A DNA stretch of 64,000 bases. Source: Bactericera cockerelli. Its lineage: Eukaryota; Arthropoda; Insecta; Hemiptera; Triozidae. Positions 38,729 through 50,100 of the stretch are shown here, in pieces. How positions within the stretch are numbered: the stretch's first letter is position 1; each line of letters begins with the position of its first letter. The notes under the pieces are model-generated. The model did not search any database. It was not told where the DNA came from and saw only the letters and a list, made by a program, of their open reading frames with translations. The position numbers and the translations under genes were made by a program. The stretch lies in the NCBI GenBank assembly GCA_024516035.1, contig CM044957.1, positions 23,391,570-23,455,569 on the forward strand, written 5' to 3'.

Positions 38729-41700
38729 CTGCAATACACGAGATATTAAAATATTATACCCTTGATATTTTTTTACCACCTGACAAAGTAAGAATTTAAA
38801 CCTTTTCAAAAAAGCCAGACTCTTTAGGTCAGTGCTTCATTCCTGTTTAAAATTAATCAATTCTGTTTAATTCTTCAACAAAAATTCGGTATGCTTAGAT
38901 TTGCCACTTCGTTGTTTACGTTTTGGTTCGGCATCTTTTCTTAAACCTGAAAATCGTAAAACACCTCATGCTTTACACTCAACATTTGTCCGAACAAATT
39001 TTGAGACAGAAACTGGCAACATGGGACCTATTTTCATCTCCTCTGAAACACTTTACCCCCCCCCCCCCCAACTCCGTTTCCTCCCATTCTAGACTTCAGG
39101 ACTTTTATTATGTTTACTGTCTTACCCTTCTGAACTACTATCCGAAGGAATTGGCTGCGTCGCTCTTCACGCACTCTACACGGTCTTTGAATTCATTTAT
39201 TAATTAGACTAACGTAAAATGCCATCAAAAATAAAAAGTTTTCTGAACCTTTGGTAAACTAAAAGGAGGTACTTACGCAAAGATCCTAAGACTAGGCCAA
39301 AACTCTAGCAAAACAAAAGGAAAGGTCAGATAAGCCATTGATACTCGCGTGGCAATGAATGTCAGGCTGTCGTAGATGTGTTTCAGAAAAACAGACTGTG
39401 TAAAATAAGGCCTCACATGCCTCCGAACCTGAAATAACAAAATATATAATAGCATACACTAAAAAAGTGACAGATTTGATTCCTGCCTGTGTTTAAGGAA
39501 TTATTTCGGACAATATTTTTATTGGTACCTAATATTTTAATCAATATTGTCTTCACTAGCTCATCTATCAAATAAATAAGTAATATAAATAACACTTTCA
39601 GTCCAATCAAAAATTAAAAAGACAAATAAAAAAACTGAGACACCACACGACTTTCCTTATCACCTGAAAATAAGTCAAAGTTCGCCATTGGTGACTCAAC
39701 AATAACTGTTAGCTAAAAATCAATGTCAATTTGTAATCAGCACCTCAAAATCATAGGATTTGATATGTCACAACCCCCATTTAGGATGAATAAATAAAAA
39801 ATTGTCTGAAAAATATTCAGACCTTTCTTGTGAGTAACGACATTGTTTCTAATTGGAAGAAAACGAAATTCAAATTTAATCATACATCAAAAAGTTATAA
39901 CCAAATTTCTTTCACTTTTCCCCCTGTGGCCGCCCCTGAAAGAGTAATGGACAATTTTTTCACGTTTAAAGAAAGCTGACACCTTGTATTAAGAGTGAAT
40001 TTTTTATCCCATCCCAATAGCTCTAACATGTAAGGCGTAACTAAAAATATTTTAAATAACTTTTTCAACTTGAGGGACGTGACACTCCGTTAGAAAGCAT
40101 TTTCGCACCTTTAGTTATGGAGTTAACCCACCCTAAAATGGTTTATAATATAAGTGGTTAACGTATTAACCTATTTTTTTGATTACGTAATCAAACTGTT
40201 ATCCTCCAAGAATCAAACTGTAGGACCGGACGTGTAAAATTTGAAAAAACCAATTCTACCGAGTGATTTAACATAAAAAAAGTGCACTGATTTGCTGTAT
40301 CACACTCTAGGTTTTACCTATGATTTCGCGGTGTTGATCGAAGATCCGTTTGATCAAAGTATCGAGTGAGGGGTCAATTATTTGCAGACTTTAACGTAGA
40401 TTTCGAATATCAAATAAAAAATAGGGGGGTTCCATTTAAAAATCGAAAGTTGATGCCTGTTTCACTACTTTTGCGACACCCTTTAGAAATTTTAATTCCA
40501 CCAAAAAATGGACGATCTTGCGTTAGAACTTCATACAAAAATTCAAGTATCTAAAAAGATGAAAATCCGTTCCGGGACTTTGTATACTTACAGCTCTAGC
40601 CCCAAACGTGAAGAGTGCTCCAGTGGCAAATGTCAGGTAGTAGCCGGGGTAAAACCCATGCCACAGGGCTGACAATCCATACGTCAAGGCGGTACTATGG
40701 GCGCTGACCCGCTCATATACCATCACACGTAACCATCTGTTGGTACCTTTATTCCATGAGTCTATGCTGTTGCGGAGATTAGAAGCAACCTGTAAATATT
40801 CCAAAACCAAAAGAAAAGTATTTTTCAGACACAAAGTGGACACTATCCCACTATTTTCAAATAAGAACATCTATTTTTTATTTGATATTCTTTGTCTCCT
40901 CAAATTTCTACATACCTTTAAATATTCAGACGTTGCGTTCCGACAAGTTTTATATAGAGAGTAAATTCTGTAAAAAAAAACAGTACCAGGATTTTTGCTA
41001 ATAACACCTACTTATGGTTCAATCGTCCAAATTTATTATGTCTCCTTCGAAGAATGCTCCATTTGATGAAATGCACTTCCACCACCGAACAATCCATTCA
41101 TCGAAGCACTTTTCAAAGGCTCTTTTTGGTATGGCCTTCAATTCCTTCTTCGAATTTGCCTTTATGGACTCTATTCGGCTCATTACCAAAGCGGTACTCT
41201 GACGATTATTGACTTGTTTGCATGTCAAATTAATAAACCTATGTCTCTACACCTGTTATAATCCGTTACATTAAGGTTTTGTCAGAATTAGATCATTCCA
41301 GCATGTCTCAGGTAATTTGCTTTCGAGTCTGTGAAGGAAAGTCAAATCACGTGGGATTAACCGCGCTGCAACTTCTTTGATGCACAAATTACTTGTCAGA
41401 ATTTTTTGAATGGACAAGTGAGACATATTTAGGTCCTTTGCAGCTTCTTTCAAACTTAAATGACGATTTTCCAAAACCCTTTCCATCACTTTTGTCACAT
41501 TTTGTTCAGAACAACACTCAGAGGGTCGATCAGAACGGGGCAATTCCTCTATCTCTTCTCGACCTTTACTAAAGGCTTTATACCACTTGCATGTTCTTGT
41601 TTTTGATGAAGTAGAATCACCAAAGGCTTTTGGTATCATTTAGTAAGTATCTTGGCATGAAATGTCAATTAAAACACAAAATTTCAAACACAATCTTTGC

Positions 41701-44700
41701 TGTATCATTTTTTTTTTTTTTTTTTTTTTTTCAATTGAAAAATCGGAAAAAATTCTTCAAAATCACACTTCACGAGATCCCTTCGAAGAACATGGTTATA
41801 TAAGCAAAAGCTAAAACCATTGTTTCCTTGCTATTCAGTATGGATAAACAATTCGATTTGATATGTCACACTTGTACTTTCGGTTGAGAGTCGATTTTAG
41901 AATTCAGGCACTGAATGCGAGCGTGTGAATATTCAAAGGTATGTAGAACTTTGAGGAGAATAAGAATATCAAACAAAAAAGGGGCTCTAATATCAAAATC
42001 GAAAGTTGACACCCAAAAAACTAACTTTTGGTGCACTTTATTTATTACTGTAATTAAAAATTTAGAAACACGAAGAAACACCTTTCATTATTTCAAATAG
42101 GCATGAAATTATTTCTAGTGAACACAACTCCAGAGCCACTCTATACATTGAATCATTATGTCAATATCACATTTACTCAATGTCAATATCTACTTATACA
42201 ATAATTACATACCTCAAAACTAATGATATCCACGTTAGAAATAAGGTCCCATTTCTGCTCGCCTGTTTCCGAGAAGCCATTGAATCCAAGACCGGAGTTG
42301 TTACAGATAGCATCCGCTACTAACCACGCGTGGTAGTACTTGAGTCTAGCTATCAGCGTGGTTACGTACAAGTAGAATATTTTCCACACGAGAGACTGAT
42401 TGAAGAATTCCTCATCTATGAAAACAATAGTAAATAAGGATTGGGGTAGTACGACGGGTGGTTGTTCAATAGTTGCAGAAATGTTTTGTGCTCTTTGTAG
42501 TGATTTTAAAACTGATTTTCATGCAATTTCCCCACCTATCATTCCATACTGAATAATAGACTGAGCAAATACATAGAATGAATATCACTTTGAGATATTT
42601 TTATTTACAATATTTTTCTCAGATCTAGAAAGGCCTAAAATAGTCGACGCTATTCGATGATAAGAAGTTGTACATGAATACATGATGTTTACAAGTCATT
42701 TAAATAATATTATCAATGACTAGACGCGTTGCGGCGCGGTGCGTTCACCGAGGCATGGCCGTGCTAGCGAAAGAAAAATATTTGGTAGTTATGTATTGAT
42801 AGTTACAGTATTTTTTTCTCACAAATATGAATGACGATTATGTAATCATGTTGCGACAAGAAATGTTGAATTCAAGATAATCACAAAGTAGGTATTAGTG
42901 GTTCTGTGAACTGTAAACCTCACACAGATTCAACTATCGCATTATAAATGTTCAATCAAGCATGAGGACATCGAGACCTTTCATTCAATACCCCACTCGA
43001 TAGGTTTTCATTAAAAAATATCAACTGGCCCTTTTTCTTGGCCCTTTTTCGATTTTTTACCACATTGCGGCCCCCTTAGCTTTCACGATCACAAAATTTT
43101 ACTACTGATCTCAAATGTATTTTCTCAACGACTTTACAAAATTTCCAGAGCCTTACTTGTTTCAATAAAAATAGAGAAATCGTTTTCAATTTTCACCAAA
43201 AAGGCCCCCACTTAGCCCCGAGTGACCTAATTTGACCCAAAAGGTAAAATTCTAGGACCATGAACAATGAACATGTATACAAAATTTCATCAATTTTCAA
43301 GAATCCGGTCGGGAGTTATCTCGGAACAGACAGACATACATACAGACAGACAAACGAAAGACTATTGTGCAAGTTGAAACAGAACATCACTTAGTGAGGT
43401 CGCTTCGCTCTCTCACTTTGTTCGGTTAAAAATATGGTAAAAACATTTCTAAGAAGCAACATCCTCTTTTTCAATGGAGACCTTTTTTCACTGCCTTAAT
43501 TTGCGAAGGATAAAAACAATGAAAAAATGGTCAAACAGCTGTTGACATACGAGTACACTTAAAACTTGAACTTTCATGTCTATTTTAAGTTTCCCAAGAC
43601 TGTTTTGGTCACCTTTGAGATAGGAGATGTGAAAGGAAGAGCCCAGTTTGATGAAGATGACAGCACAGGTAGCTGCTCCCAACACTTTCTTTGCCACTAC
43701 AATACCCGGAGTAGGTTCAAATGTCTTTGAAATGTCTTTGTCACTATCCTGAAATGAGAAACCCAAAAACACCACTCCGTGGTTACAAAAGGAAGAACGT
43801 CCTAATCAATAGAGTGAGTAAAATTAGCTAATAATAAATGATATCAAATTGAGAACACCATTACCCCTTCTCTTTTTATACTTATCTGCACTCCTCTCTG
43901 AATTTATTCCTCTTATGTGTTTATCTTTCTCTCTCCTTGCTAGGTGTCATCTTAAACATGATTTGTCTTTATGTTTTACTATAATTTATTATTATAAATG
44001 CAATGATTCATGTTGTTCAATTTAAAATAAATACAGGTCCGGATTTACTTCAAATTAATGTGGAAAATTGTAAAACCTGCGTGCAGTCCTGCGTGCAAAG
44101 GTATCTCAAATTTAGATTAAAGAACAACCAACACTCAGTGCAGTTATTTAGCACAGATTATAATAAAAAAAGAATAGATTTACACAAAAAAAGTTGACCC
44201 CTTGACACCTCCCCTGGTAAAGCTAATAGTAAAAATGCATGAAAATTTAATTATTTAAAATACAAAGACAAATATTCCAAAGTTGACCCCCCCCCTGGGA
44301 CCTCCCCTGGTAATGATAAAAAAAAAAAATCAAAACTTAGTAGAGGTTTCCCCCTCGACATCATGGTACACGTGTTATAGCATTTTTTTTTTTAAATAAT
44401 CCATTTTCAAGATATTTCGAGTGGCTCCTTTTTTTTTAGCGGACCCTGTATAATTTTACTACGCTCCATTTATATTTTGATGCCCGATTCGGGCCACTGG
44501 TCCCCAAAGTGAGTCTCCTGAAGTTCTGCAAATGTCAATGTTATACACATTTAGAATCAGCACATCGTTTGAAACCCCACATCATTAGGTTATTCTTAAC
44601 AGGCTTTACTTGCCCACGAGAGAGCCACCTGGTGGACCGGATGAAAAAATAATTAATAAATTTGCAATCAGCCCATCAAGACCTTTGATTTGATACTGTA

Positions 44701-46159
44701 CGTGATTAGTTTATTGTTGATTGGCCCAAATTGGCCAAAGGAGCCCACAAAGGGACCAACCGGTGGACCACACGAAACAATAAATAATATACAAATTTGC
44801 AATCAGCTTCTGAAGACCTTTTAACACTTTCACCGCCAACTGTATTTTCGACTATTTTCATTCATAGGCCAGGCGTGATTTTGTGGTGATACTTCAAAGT
44901 ATCACTGGCCTGGGGAAGAGATTTCATGTCTACGCCAAGTGATACTTTGAAGTATCACTTTGAAGTATCTCAAGAAGTATTTATCTCACCGAAAAATTTG
45001 ACATGTTCTTGGATACTGCTAGGCCAGAGCAACACATTCCTCATGTTAAACATGTAGAAAGTGTTACTCACAAGTATCACCAGCGTCTTATAGAAGACTC
45101 TGTGAGTGATACTTTGAAGTATCACCATGTTCATACTAGCGCATAATAGGGCAGAGCTAGGTGATACTTCCATGTATCACCTGGCGCTGAAAGTGTTAAA
45201 AAGCTTACGTAAAAGCTCAACTTTCGAGAAATTCACTTTTTGGATAGCGCATAACCCAAAAGAGCCTGTCATTTGTAACCATGCAAAATTTCAGCTCAAT
45301 CCGACTTGTGGTTCTCGAGTTTTAGCTTTTGAAACATACACACATAAACAAATCATTTTATAATATAAGATAGTCTGAATAGTCACCTTCTTGAAGTTAG
45401 TGCCTTGGATATAATCCTGGTAGTCATTGTAAAACACAACAGGTCCACAGAGAATAGTTTGAAACTGAAGAACATAACAGAAGTAGTCTAGCAAAGGAGG
45501 CACTTGTCTGAAACACAGAAAATAAGCACTCGCATTGGTTAAGATAGAAAAAATCCGTGAGGAAATTATTCGTATCCAAGCATAAATCGATAATATCGAC
45601 AAAGAGGATACCTCAATATCATATTAAATTAATATTAAAAAACGATAAATTTAATAATGTTAATTCAACAAATTTTCTTGAGCTACGACATACCGTTTTC
45701 GACCTTTCGGAACGAGGTATAAGACCTTTCGGAACCAGGTATAACTTGATGTATTCTGTTGATATTAGTTTCTGGTCCGTTTCGTCAACCAGCCGGCAAA
45801 AGTTTTTAACCAAAAAAAACATCGTTTTTTTAACACATTTTATATTTTTTAAATCCATTCACTGTTGAAGGAGTTATAAGGTTTTTTTTTATTATTATTT
45901 TTTTTTTTAAGAGAAAAAAATTTGTGTTTGGAAATTTCTTAAAAAACCTGCTCAAGTTTAGGTAATAGAAAGTCGTGTCATGCTCAAATCAGTTTATTTT
46001 CCTATCTACCATTTTTTTATCATTGCCGCAGAAACAGTTAAAATTTCCAGTTCATTTAGTAAAATGATGAAGATTTTCTTACTTGATAGATGAAGACTTT
46101 TGACTAGCAGATAATTTGTCAGGAGACTTTGTCAATCCATCATGTAAACTGAAAGCTAG
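38602..46159 (-). CDS. MBOAT1/2-type lysophospholipid acyltransferase (oysgedart-like), 5' partial
   Basis: Seven exons join in phase: 46159-46083 (cut by gap), 45507-45387, 43748-43613, 42415-42213, 40789-40592, 39428-39277 and 38728-38602 with TAA. That is 337 residues of the usual ~480-520. The enzyme is a multi-pass ER membrane protein that re-acylates lysophospholipids. Seen: LAFSLHDG, VPPLLDYFCYVLQFQTILCGP, ARLKYYHAWLVADAICNNSG, GEQKWDLISNV, SWNKGTNRWL and the catalytic-His block ALWHGFYPGYY. A short polar tail ends SNGVAR. About 130-150 N-terminal residues fall in or beyond the gap at 46160-46259. Confidence 0.9.
39060..39205 (-). repeat. Foldback-family fragment in MBOAT intron
   Basis: Reversed match to 26520-26600: CTCCTACCATTCT-like, then GGAATTGGCTGCGTCGCTCT and CACGCACTCTACAC. 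It begins in a C10 run (39057-39068). Confidence 0.6.
39277..39428 (-). CDS. MBOAT exon
   Basis: The acceptor is ATTTCAG|GTTCGG and the donor TTTGC|GTAAGT (phase 2). It encodes VRRHVRPYFTQSVFLKH to FWPSLRIF. Confidence 0.9.
39640..39815 (+). repeat. Dispersed repeat K (copy 1)
   Basis: Shares ACACGACTTTCCTTATC, GTTCGCCATTGGTGACTCAA and GATTTGATATGTCACAACCC with 60340-60545 and 63770-63975; the first block also appears near 57250. Confidence 0.75.
40325..40500 (-). repeat. Dispersed repeat H (copy 2, reversed)
   Basis: Reversed match to 27700-27870 (ATCCGTTTGATCAAAGTATC, TTTAAAAATCGAAAGTTGAT). Confidence 0.75.
40592..40789 (-). CDS. MBOAT exon with the catalytic-His block
   Basis: The acceptor is TTTACAG|GTTGCT and the donor GCT|GTAAGT. 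It encodes SWNKGTNRWL and LSALWHGFYPGYYLTF; His is about residue 223 of the visible protein. Confidence 0.93.
41019..41640 (-). pseudogene. Mariner transposase, internally deleted
   Basis: The minus strand reads KWYKAFSKGREEIEELPRSD RPSE then VLENRHLSLKEAAKDLNMSH (paired HTH and linker of mariner) at 41639-41273. A separate piece at 41228-41019 reads KKELKAIPKRAFEKCFDEWI and ends FFEGDIINLDD, the mariner C-terminus. The catalytic core between them is missing. Confidence 0.8.
41935..42050 (-). repeat. Dispersed repeat H (copy 3)
   Basis: AATATCAAACAAAAAAGGGG followed by AATCGAAAGTTGACACCC, a shortened relative of 40325-40500. Confidence 0.6.
42213..42415 (-). CDS. MBOAT exon
   Basis: The acceptor is TTTCATAG|ATGAGG and the donor GAG|GTATGT. 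It encodes DEEFFNQSLVWKIFYL through WDLISNVDIISFE. Confidence 0.9.
42719..42770 (-). repeat. Helitron-like 3' end remnant (reversed)
   Basis: Reversed: GCACGGCCATGCCTCGG, then CGCCGCAACGCGTCTAGTC. It matches the 3' ends at 26324 and 36261. Confidence 0.6.
42885..42990. repeat. Dispersed repeat G (copy 2)
   Basis: CACAGATTCAACTATCGCAT and AGCATGAGGACATCGAGA match 27505-27620. Confidence 0.75.
43613..43748 (-). CDS. MBOAT exon
   Basis: The acceptor is ATTTCAG|GATAGTG and the donor AAAG|GTGACC (phase 1). It encodes DSDKDISKTFEPTPGIV to SSFHISYLK. Confidence 0.85.
43749..44820. other. MBOAT intron, repeats only
   Basis: A reversed transposon end (GAGTGGCTCCTTTTTTTTTA) lies at about 44420-44449. 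CCCCCCCCTGGGACCTCCCC (44290) and a near-copy (44205) suggest an internal duplication. No exon is found. Confidence 0.45.
44825..45195. mobile_element. piggyBac-like MITE with four hairpins (371 bp)
   Basis: TTAA flanks (44821-44824 and 45196-45199) and inverted ends CACTTTCACCGCCA and, reversed, CACTTTCAGCGCCA. Inside, the 20-bp inverted repeat GTGATACTTTGAAGTATCAC, or a near variant, occurs at 44886, 44939, 45106 and 45161. There is no transposase. Confidence 0.88.
45387..45507 (-). CDS. MBOAT exon
   Basis: The acceptor is TTTCAG|ACAAGTG and the donor AAGAAG|GTGACT. It encodes QVPPLLDYFCYV to GTNFKK. Confidence 0.88.
46083..46159 (-). CDS. MBOAT exon, cut by gap
   Basis: Reads LAFSLHDGLTKSPDKLSASQ KSSSI. 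The donor is ATCAA|GTAAGA (phase 2). It runs directly into the N run, so its 5' boundary is unknown. Confidence 0.8.
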
Positions 46160-46259
46160 NNNNNNNNNNNNNNNNNNNNNNNNNNNNNNNNNNNNNNNNN
46201 NNNNNNNNNNNNNNNNNNNNNNNNNNNNNNNNNNNNNNNNNNNNNNNNNNNNNNNNNNN
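46160..46259. other. Assembly gap (100 N)
   Basis: The gap lies between ATP6AP2 and MBOAT. The last ATP6AP2 exon and the first MBOAT exons are absent around it, so real sequence is missing. A long GT/GA run lies 200 bp away. Confidence 0.99.
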
Positions 46260-46457
46260 CACGGACTAATAATAATTGCCCACTAGCTATAATAAGCTCG
46301 AGGGAAATTATAATACCAGAGGCAACATTCTAAAAGCTTTTATGTGGTAAAAATCTTAATATAAAAAGGAAAAATATGGACGGAATTTGTATCTTTGTGT
46401 GTCCAAATTATTTAGGCGAAACGGTAAGAGATGGCAAAAAATTGATGGGCGAAATGG

Positions 46458-46644
46458 TAAGTGTGTGTGTGTGTGTGTGTGTGTATGTCTGTGTTCGTGT
46501 GTGTGTCTGTGTTCGTGTGTGTGTCTGTGTTCGTATGTGTGTGTGTGTTCGTATGTGTGTGTGTTCGTGTGTGTGTGTGTTCGTATGTGTGTGTGAGTGT
46601 GTGTGTGTGAGTGTGTGTTTGTGTGAGTGAGTGAGTGAGTGAGT

Positions 46645-46737
<93 letters not shown>
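46458..46737. repeat. Compound (GT)n/(GA)n microsatellite
   Basis: About 165 bp of GT with TCTGTGTTCG interruptions, then GTGA units, then roughly 90 bp of pure GA. Confidence 0.98.
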
Positions 46738-46739
<2 letters not shown>

Positions 46740-46927
46740 ATTTTCCACTTGATAAAAATAACTCGATATCATCGGCCTTAGTTTATATGAGGTAAAACAA
46801 GAGAACATTATTCAGTGTCATTAAACCTAGAACCAAATTTATTCCAGTTTACTTATACCTTTGCATGATTTTTTTTTTTAATTTTACACTCCTAATAATT
46901 TTAGAGAGAAAACGAAAAAGAACTCAC

Positions 46928-47114
46928 ATGAAATAGCTAGTAAGGTGAAAATGAATGCGATCGCAAACCACAAGAGAATGTTGAAAATGACTGGGTAGTC
47001 CTCGTCGTATTCTTCACCCACATTTAGTCTTTCATTCTGTGCAACCTCTGCTGCTCTGCGGTACCTCATGCTGTGGGATGACATCTCTGTGCCAAGGAGC
47101 GTAGCAACAAGGAC
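46928..47114 (-). CDS. ATP6AP2: ATP6AP2 exon 5, cleavage site and membrane helix
   Basis: The acceptor is GAAACAG|GTCCTT and the donor TCAT|GTGAGT (phase 1). It contains RYRR and the helix VIFNILLWFAIAFIFTLLAI. Confidence 0.92.
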
Positions 47115-50100
47115 CTGTTTCAAAAATATTAAGTATTTTTAGTTGTTTAATTAAACTGTATAAGATCAAGCGTCGATGGCACGTTAAATAAACCAGTTCT
47201 CGATCTGTGACTTAAGCTATGCCCAACTATCTTAGGACTATTTCCGGGCGCACTTAGCCTGGGTGAGCTTGATTGGAGTAGCTAGTTTTTGAGTTCCGAG
47301 CGAATGGAGGGTAACACCCCGTTTTGAAAGCAACCTCAGTAGTTTGATCAATAAAAGCAGCGGATAAAGCAACCTAAGATTTTACGAGTATGCTCTGGTA
47401 ACAATTCTCAAGCCAGACTGCTGGTCTCTGGTAATAATTCTCAAGCCAGACTGCTGGTCAACTACCGGTCTCAGCTGAACCAAAGTTACTAACTGTGGTA
47501 GCATGATTGTAAAAAAAGCAAACAATCCAACCCATTTAGAATCATACCTTGCCATTGTAGAAGTTCTTGTATTCCTCTGTGATTGAACTGATGGTCTTGA
47601 TGAGAAGATTCTCAGCTTCAACAAGCTTGTCCTCATCAGATGAACTGCTTGACTGATCAATAAAATCAGAGACCACAGGCAAGCTGTACCAGTAAACATC
47701 AGGCACACCATCTGATTTTCCAACCAAAGCCTGGAAAACCACACGTATTGAAAATTATTTTAATCTTTTACAAGTTATTATATCATTAAATATAAAAGGT
47801 TATATCAATTTATTAATAATAATCTTAAAAACTTCTAGAATAATATCAGTCTCTTTTCCACGCATCTATTCCATCCTCATAGCACAGCAATCCATCCCAT
47901 GTCTTCCATCTTCTTCTCGCTCCTGTGACAAACAGACTAGCTGCACGCTGCGCTGTATTACCACCGCTAGTCTTGTTCTGACCCATCTTAATACTGTTGA
48001 GATTGGTTTACTCCATTTGTTTAGGCAATCTTTTACTCAGTATACAGATGAAGGAGTTGAACTGAGGAATCAAAACGCCATCAAACGATTTGACCAATGG
48101 TTTAAATGTCGCGTGTCTATTTTCACATATATATTTTCATATCACTAACTAGTGAATGCCATGTATGGCTCGAATCATTTGATCGAATTTTTCAGAGAAA
48201 AAGATTGATAAATCATAAAGTTCATTATAAAAGGTATAGCTGAAAAACGTACATTAAGGATTTTTAATTTATCGAGAAAACAAATTGGTACGACGCGCGA
48301 CGGGTCCAAAAAGCATTTTTTGGCTTGGTCCCTCGTGATAACTCTCCGATCTCCTAGCTCTGGGGCTCAAAGTGTTAACTATGTCAGAAAATCTATTTTT
48401 TGAAAGTCACTTGAACAATCTGCTAGTGACAAAATATTTATAAAAAAAACCTCTTTGCTATTCCTTATCACAAAAGTTTTTAATAAATATTTTAGCTAGG
48501 TTTACCTTTTTAGCCACAGCTTTCAAAAGATGAATATTGCCAATGAAAGATTTGTCAACATTTTTCTCCAAGTCAAATTTCTTGATTTCAGAAAATGGTG
48601 TAGCTTCAGTGATGATTCCAGTAAGAACATCAATAGAAGACTCCATCTAGAAGAAGAAAAAACATGTACATGATTTAATGACTAATAAATATATTGTACT
48701 GGTTGCTGGGTTTTCTGAAGAAGCTAATTCATGTAATTTTGATGATTATCACCTAGGTCCTTTCAGGCTTTCAGGGAAGGTGGGACGTATACATCCCAAA
48801 TGGAAAAGTTTAAATAGTTCAGAGTACAGAAAATTATGTGAATTGATTTCATTGCATGTAGAAACTTTACTTTAAATTATTGTGAAAAATTCTAAAACTC
48901 ATGTGAAGTCTTAGGGCGAAATTAATAGACGTTTTTATAATACCTCTGTGGCGCTAAGTCACATATTGCGTACTGTGTAACATAGGGAAAACCGACACTT
49001 TGGTATTGGTATAATTAGGGCTATCGGCTACGAAAGCTCTTTGTCGCTGCGACCTTAAATAGATCTTTTGTGACATGCCCCTGTAACTCTAAAAGAGATC
49101 AAAGCTATTAATGTAGCTTAAGATTCTTTTAGGACTGATTTCGGTAACTTCTTTAGGTGTTAGAATCAGCCTTGAGAAGTGTTTCAGTCGAGCGTGTGAG
49201 GCTGCTCCACATTCACAGAGAATGTGTTTTGCTGTCTCTGGGGCCTCTTTACAGAGACTGCATTTTAGGTCTTGAGCAATGTCCATTTGTTCAGACGGTA
49301 GTTGAGGCTACAGTGGCCTGTTAAAAGCCAGTAAGGATTCCTCTTTGCTCAGACAGAGCATTTCATTTGCTCTTTTGGGCGAATAAGTTAGGAACATTTT
49401 CGCCTGCCTGTGGCCGGGACTCATTTGGGAACTTCTTCAGAATTACTCCCACTTTTAAAGACTTCAGGGCGTTTATGAAGCTTTGAGAAGCAGTTGGGGT
49501 TTCGAATGCCACCTCTGAACTATCTCTACAAGAGAGTATAGTTGAGGTTGTTGGCATCTTCTGCCTCTTCTGCTCCATTAGCTTCTCACCCTGATGCTCT
49601 GAAGTGGTTTCTTCTGAACGAGGCTTCTTTTTGGTGCTTTTTTTTACTGGAAAGTGGCTCTACGGCTTTGAGCAGCCATTCGAACCTCCTTCCAGCAGCT
49701 CCTGAGAGTTTTAAAAAGTTCTCTTTATTTTGAAGCTTTTCAGCAGCTTCTGAGAGACTGCATTTTGCGTCTTGAGCAATGTCCATTTGCTTAGACGGTG
49801 GTTGAGTCTACAGTGGCCTGTTGAAAAGCCAGTAAGGATTCCTCTTTGCTCAGACAGAGCATTTCATTTGCTCTTTTGGGCGAATAAGTTAGGAACATTT
49901 TCGCCTGCCTGTGGCCGGGACTCATTTGGGAACTTCTTCAGAATTACTCCCACTTTTAAAGACTTCAGGGCGTTTATAAAGCTTTGAGAAGCAGTTGAGG
50001 TTTCGAATGCCACCTCTGAACTATCTCTACAAGAGAATATAGTTGAGGTTGTTGGCATCTTCTGCCTCTTCTGCTCCATTAGCTTTTGACCCTGATGCTC

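Noticed and set aside
33815..44449. One 10.6-kb transposon bounded by ACAGGGTTCGTC-type ends
   Set aside because: The interval holds three MBOAT exons and many unrelated repeats; two separate fragments are far more likely.
46356..46808. Ser/Leu/His-rich ORFs over the GT/GA run
   Set aside because: Microsatellite translation only.
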